A DNA stretch of 64,000 nt, taken from assembly GCA_016987375.1 (NCBI GenBank), contig PJRA01000263.1, positions 1,359,631-1,423,630 of the forward strand, in the 5' to 3' direction. The notes beneath the pieces are model-generated. The model was not told the origin of the DNA. It saw only the letters and a list, made by a program, of their open reading frames with translations, and ran no database searches. Positions 59,530 through 64,000 of the stretch are shown here, piece by piece. This DNA comes from Brachionus koreanus. Its lineage: Eukaryota > Rotifera > Eurotatoria > Ploima > Brachionidae. Position 1 is the first letter of the stretch; the number at the start of each line of letters is the position of its first letter. The position numbers and the translations under genes were made by a program.

Positions 59530-62400
59530 AGGTAGGTGCTTCGCTTAATTATTTTTATTTTTATTTTTTTTTCAAAAAATAAATTTTCTTTAGCACGACA
59601 AAAAAAAATTTATAAAATATAAAATTCTTATTTTTAATTGATTATTTATTAAATTTATTAGAAAACAGATAACTTAGTAAAAAAAAAATTTTTCTCTAAT
59701 GTTACTTAAAACAGTTATTATTAATTATTCAAAAACAAAATTCTCATCAATATTGCTTAATTAAATTTACAGAGAATCTTTAAGTAAAAATGTAGCTTTA
59801 AGTGTCTTTCCTTTAAGCGGCAATTAGAGTTTTTTTAAAATTTATTCATTTAAATGAGCTAATTGATGATATTTTTCAACTACTTCTCTTTATAGACCAT
59901 CAAAATTTCGGACTAAGAGTCATCTATTTTCAAAATTTTATAAATATATAATTTAATTTAACTGTTGTTGAAACCATATGAAATATTAATATTAATAATA
60001 AATGTAAATTTAAAATCTATAAAAACAAAAAACAAAAAAAAATATCAATTTTGCTCTCGGACAAAAAATTTATTTATCTCTTTTTGATAAAATTTATTGT
60101 TGATGAATTTAAATTTTTTTTAATTTACATGAGAAAATTCTATTAGATTCGTTTAAATTCTGTTTGATTAGAAGTATCTAAATTTGTTTTAAATACTTTC
60201 CCTCTAATCTTTGAAAATAAATTTTAATCTAAAAATATTTTGCAAAAATTAAATTTTTTTCGCTAACTGTTAATTTTATTAAATAAATTTAATTTTTATA
60301 CTTCCATTACACAATAGATAAAATATTTAAGTAAAAAAAATTTAAATTTTAAATTGTAATATTAAAAATTTAGCAGTCGTCGGAAATCGCCATGCAGGCT
60401 AATTTCTAAATTCATTTTTTATTCAACTTTTTGTCTTAATATTTAGAATTTAATAAAGTTAAAATTGTAAACCAATCTTAACTAAATCTAACTAATTCTT
60501 AATTAAAAAAATGCTTTAAGTTTTATTTCATCAATGGAAAACCTTATAAAATAATTAATTATTAAAAGCTGATCTTTTCAAATTTTAAATAACAAAAAAA
60601 TTACCATATTTATTTTTTCTTACATTCATTAAATTTTCTATTTTTATTTGGATTTTTTTCTTACTGAAAAATCAATTTTTTTGATTTATCTATTTTTTTT
60701 GATTCTTTAATAATTATTTAAAAATATATAAAAAAAAAATTTTAATTAAATTTTTGGAAATTCGCTAGATACACTTAATAAAATTATTCTTCCACATTAA
60801 AAATAGATTTTGCTGAATTTTTAAGAAAATTCTTAATCAAACTTTTTCTTGTTCTAATATAAAAATTTGCTTTTGAGTTGCAGCACTTGAAAAGAATTCA
60901 ATTTAATGAATTAATTAAGCTAATGGCTTTTCGTTTTGTAAATAAATAAATTTTGAAAACAATTATTTAAAATAGTTTAACTTGGATTAAAGAGAATAAT
61001 AAAGAAAAAATAATTGTTTTAATCTATTAAATTTCGTGTTTAGAAAACCTAATTAATTATTAAAAAGGTGTTTAACAAAGAACTATATCCGACTAGACTT
61101 GTACAAAAAAATTAAATCGTGTTCAAATAGTATTTTAAGAAATATACCAAACAAAACTCAAAAGCTAAGTGAAAGGCGCACTTAGCTAGAACTTCTATTT
61201 TTAATCAATAAATCATTGCATTAAAGGTAACCAAATAAAAAAGAAAAAATTCTCATAGTTTCAGGAAATTATAATTCACTATTCTTTTGTTATTTATCGA
61301 TTTCGAAGTTTTATTTTCATTATCGACAAACAAAATTAAATACTCTATTAATACAACACAAATATAGTTTTAGAAAATTTCCCTTTTAGAAATTTACAAT
61401 TTCCTAATTGAAATTTTCACAAGCGAAATCGCAGTGACACAGTGATGAATATGAGATTCAATAATTCGATCGTGATTGAATCACTTAAACTTCCTAATAA
61501 ACAAAGATATTTTTGAAAAAATATAAAACTATATTTTGATGTTTTTTCTTTAAAAATAAAATATCTAAAGCTAAACTAAACTATTTTTTTTTCAATAATG
61601 GAATTTAATCAGTTTTCGCGCACTCTGTCTGTGTGCCAATTTTCTAATTAGCTTTTCGAGTAGGCTCAATTTTAAGCCAGCATGAGTTCTCTTCTGTTAA
61701 TTAAAGACCAACACTTGAAACCTTGTATTTTAATTCTGTTAATTAGTTTAAAAAGTCTTAATAGCAGAGGACATTACTCCTCTTGATTCTATTTTTATTT
61801 TAACTAAAAAACTAAAATTATTTATTAAATTTTATTTACAATTTACATTAAAAATTTTCTCACAAAAATTCTTTTAAAATAATCTTTTTTAATAAAGCTG
61901 ATTATTTATTTTAAAATAGGTGACGTTTTTTTGCTAATCTTTTTAATTAAATTTTCTATTTTAATTAGATCGGTGGTCCTTGAAATTAAAATTCTAAATT
62001 AATTTTTTTATTTTATTTATAAAACACAGCAGAGTATTTTCAACAAAAAAAATTATATATTGAATGCTAACTAAATAATATTAGAAAAGTTTTGCATTGA
62101 AGTTAGAAAGCGAGTAATGCAATTCATTGGTATTAGGAATAGAAATTTTTTCGAGAAAAATATTTTATAAATTACTTTTGATCAAAGAATTACTCAAAAA
62201 AATTGGTTTTTTACCCTAAAAGTATAAATATTCTTTAAATTTTCAAATTAAAGAAAAAGCGTTAGAAATAAAAAGGGTACAAAATTGGTTCAAAATATTT
62301 AAAAGTGAGTTCAAAAGAAGAAACGATCAGTTAGACATTCTCATTGTGGACAACACTAAAGCTTATTACTGGCCAATTATCTAATGAAAATTACACGTCA
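59530..62400. other. AT-rich intergenic DNA
   Basis: No exon or repeat copy was recognised. A slightly G+C-richer patch near 61425..61480 and 61600..61690 has no usable frame. Confidence 0.45.
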
Positions 62401-62417
62401 AAATCGCCGATATCTCG

Positions 62418-62825
62418 TCATCTTAATTTGATTAACAAAACTAAGAGTTGTTTGTCGAGCTGTTTCTCACGATTTAAAAAATTCCAATAGATGAGCGATT
62501 TTTCAAACGGATCATTACTTATGATCAGAAGGAAATCTATTTTCCAAATAGTTAAAGCAGAAATCAATCGTTGGATCCATTTAAACCAGCTCAGTCGGTT
62601 GTTAGAAGAGAATACTTTGACAAAAAGGTGATTTTGTGTATTTAATGGAATTTCCAAGAGGTAACACTCTCTGAACTGATTGCAAACAATGCTGAACTTT
62701 GTTCTGAACAATTTGTACGAATTTTTGCTTAAAGAAATTATTCTTTTTTGATCAACAGAAAGCTTGGTTTGTTTCTTCAGGATAATGCTTGAACTCATAC
62801 AGCTAGAAGAACCGGAAGGGATCAA
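62418..62825 (-). CDS. Hypothetical protein, 135 codons, overlapping a repeated segment
   Basis: ATG at 62825 (MIPSGSSSCMSSSIILKKQ) to a stop at 62418. The middle reads FSIVCNQFRECYLLEIPLNT, then HLFVKVFSSNN and WFKWIQRLISALTIWKID. The alternation of strands ending in a W-x-x-x-I/L helix loosely recalls the end of a PH domain, but I would not assign it. 62561..62785 recurs in the innexin intron with indels, so this is either a gene with a pseudogene copy or a mobile-element frame. Confidence 0.35.
   Translation of the reverse strand: MIPSGSSSCMSSSIILKKQTKLSVDQKRIISLSKNSYKLFRTKFSIVCNQFRECYLLEIPLNTQNHLFVKVFSSNNRLSWFKWIQRLISALTIWKIDFLLIISNDPFEKSLIYWNFLNREKQLDKQLLVLLIKLR
62561..62785 (-). repeat. 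Repeat copy 2 of the roughly 230-bp segment (frame open)
   Basis: Counterpart of 56910..57152. Here the sequence forms the middle of a 135-codon open frame. The two copies have the same orientation and lie 5.6 kb apart. Confidence 0.75.
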
Positions 62826-63103
62826 ACTTCATCATCACCTAGTATAAAGCCCACAGCTTTTCATTCTGATTATTCTCAATGGCTCATTTTCTTAAAGAAT
62901 CCCATTTTACTAAATAATGGTGTGATTAGTTTTTTGGCTTCAAAGTACATATTACTATTTTTGGCTATAAAGTACATATATGGTACAATTAATTAAAATT
63001 GCTGATCGTTCATGAATTTTGGTTTACTTTTAACAACAAGCCAATTTTTTTTTGATAGTTTTTTGATATTTTGAAATTATTCGTTTTCGAAAAGTCTAAA
63101 GTC

Positions 63104-63330
63104 AAAGTCTGCTAATGATGTGCAAAATGTCTGCAGAATACACAAATGTCAAATTTGTCCAAATTTTAGTTATGCTAAGTTTGCAGAATTTTTTCAGAAT
63201 TTTCATGATAGTGCAACTTTGAATGTTTCACCATGTTGCATTTACAGAACTTGCTTTTGACTTTTGAAAGAAAAGTTATAAGAACTTTTAACATTTTGTT
63301 CTGTTCAATTGTACTAAATTTCACAAAACC
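63104..63330 (-). mobile_element. MITE-like element, copy E (one arm lost)
   Basis: Begins inside the family consensus (AAGTCTGCTAATGATGTGCA) and runs to the intact terminus TGTACTAAATTTCACAAAACC. The other terminal arm is missing, replaced by unrelated sequence. It belongs to the same subfamily as copy D at 53441. Confidence 0.7.
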
Positions 63331-63604
63331 ACTAAAATAAATTTTTAACAGAGCTAATATAAAGTGAATATGATATTTAGATTGTATTAACTTTCAAACA
63401 AATCATTTACTCAGACTGACTGATAAATTTTTATTAAATGGCTCTAGCAAAATGAAAATAATTTAAAATTGGGGCTATTAAAATCAAATAGAAGTAGATA
63501 AAAGTTTTTAATAAAAGATATTTATTTTTTCAAACATAGATAATTAAATAAAATGTCTTGATAAAACAAACAAAGTAATTGACACTTAATTACTTTGCCT
63601 TTTT

Positions 63605-63790
63605 AACTGCTGCCCTTTTTCATTATTAGATTTATCTGGCCTTGCTCAAGAGACTCTATAAATTCAGCAATGTTAATATAAATTGCGTATGAGTCACAAA
63701 CAAAGTTTGTACTGCGATTAGATCGAATTTCTTCTATCTATCTCTTCAGCATCATTATCAGTATTATCAAGTTGACTGATTATTGACTGA
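63605..63790 (-). pseudogene. Unrecognised coding-like fragment near the right edge
   Basis: The minus strand reads DNTDNDAEEIDRRNSI in one frame and RSNRSTNFVCDSYAIYINIA, then EFIESLEQGQINLIMKKGSS and a stop, in another, as if a single frameshift broke a coding sequence. The composition is protein-like. The family is unknown; it may be a transposon gene or the last exon of a gene beyond the window. Confidence 0.25.
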
Positions 63791-64000
63791 TATGAGTACA
63801 GAAGTTAAGAAAGCTTTAGACATTTTTTATTATAGTAAAGTTTAGTTCTGGTTATTTTTTCTTTGGAAGTATAATTCAAGGAATTAAAACCGTATTCTTT
63901 CGTTCGATTGTGCTGGACTACAAGTTAAGAAACGCATTTGAACCTTAGTTAAAGCGTCATCAAAACTCAGTTTTAAATAATTTTTCAATTTTTTATTCCT

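Noticed and set aside
1..64000. CRISPR arrays, prokaryotic operons, phage or defence islands
   Set aside because: The window is eukaryotic: split genes, metazoan families and poly(A) signals. No regularly spaced direct repeats were seen.

Overview
This window looks like nuclear DNA from an AT-rich invertebrate animal. It is close to 80% A+T, has split genes with GT..AG introns, and carries an innexin (an animal gap-junction family outside the vertebrates), a rhodopsin-type GPCR and an RGS protein of the R12 class. There are no prokaryotic operon features. A small spiralian such as a rotifer is my best guess, but that is inference.

All three recognisable genes lie on the minus strand. From the left: a few plus-strand codons at 1..93 look like the 3' end of a neighbouring gene. 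From 1832 to 9432 there is an 11-exon gene of the RGS12/RGS14/loco class. I assembled it from splice sites, and every exon junction is phase-compatible (2229 nt, 742 residues), giving one RGS domain followed by two Ras-binding-like modules. Three further exons at 21579..22313, 30774..30986 and 34851..35057 each begin with ATG and end in phase 0 at a GT donor. They are best read as alternative first exons that join the exon starting at 9150. If so, the locus covers about 33 kb and has at least four promoters.

From 39472 to 42822 there is a two-exon orphan peptide-type GPCR (535 residues). Its intron holds a 233-bp inverted repeat with a single mismatch between arms. From 54811 to 57992 there is a complete two-exon innexin (525 residues).

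The rest is mostly AT-rich intron and intergenic DNA with transposon debris: a MITE-like family of about 365 bp with long terminal inverted repeats (six copies or pieces, one cut by the 93-bp assembly gap), two or three decayed LINE 3' ends, a SWIM zinc-finger remnant typical of MULE-type transposons, long fold-back sequences, and a repeated segment of about 230 bp, one copy of which lies in an open frame of 135 codons.

Functionally, the RGS protein (Gi/o signal termination plus Ras-type binding) and the GPCR both belong to G-protein signalling. Their adjacency is probably accidental. No prokaryote-type defence system, CRISPR array, rRNA or convincing intact tRNA gene was seen.
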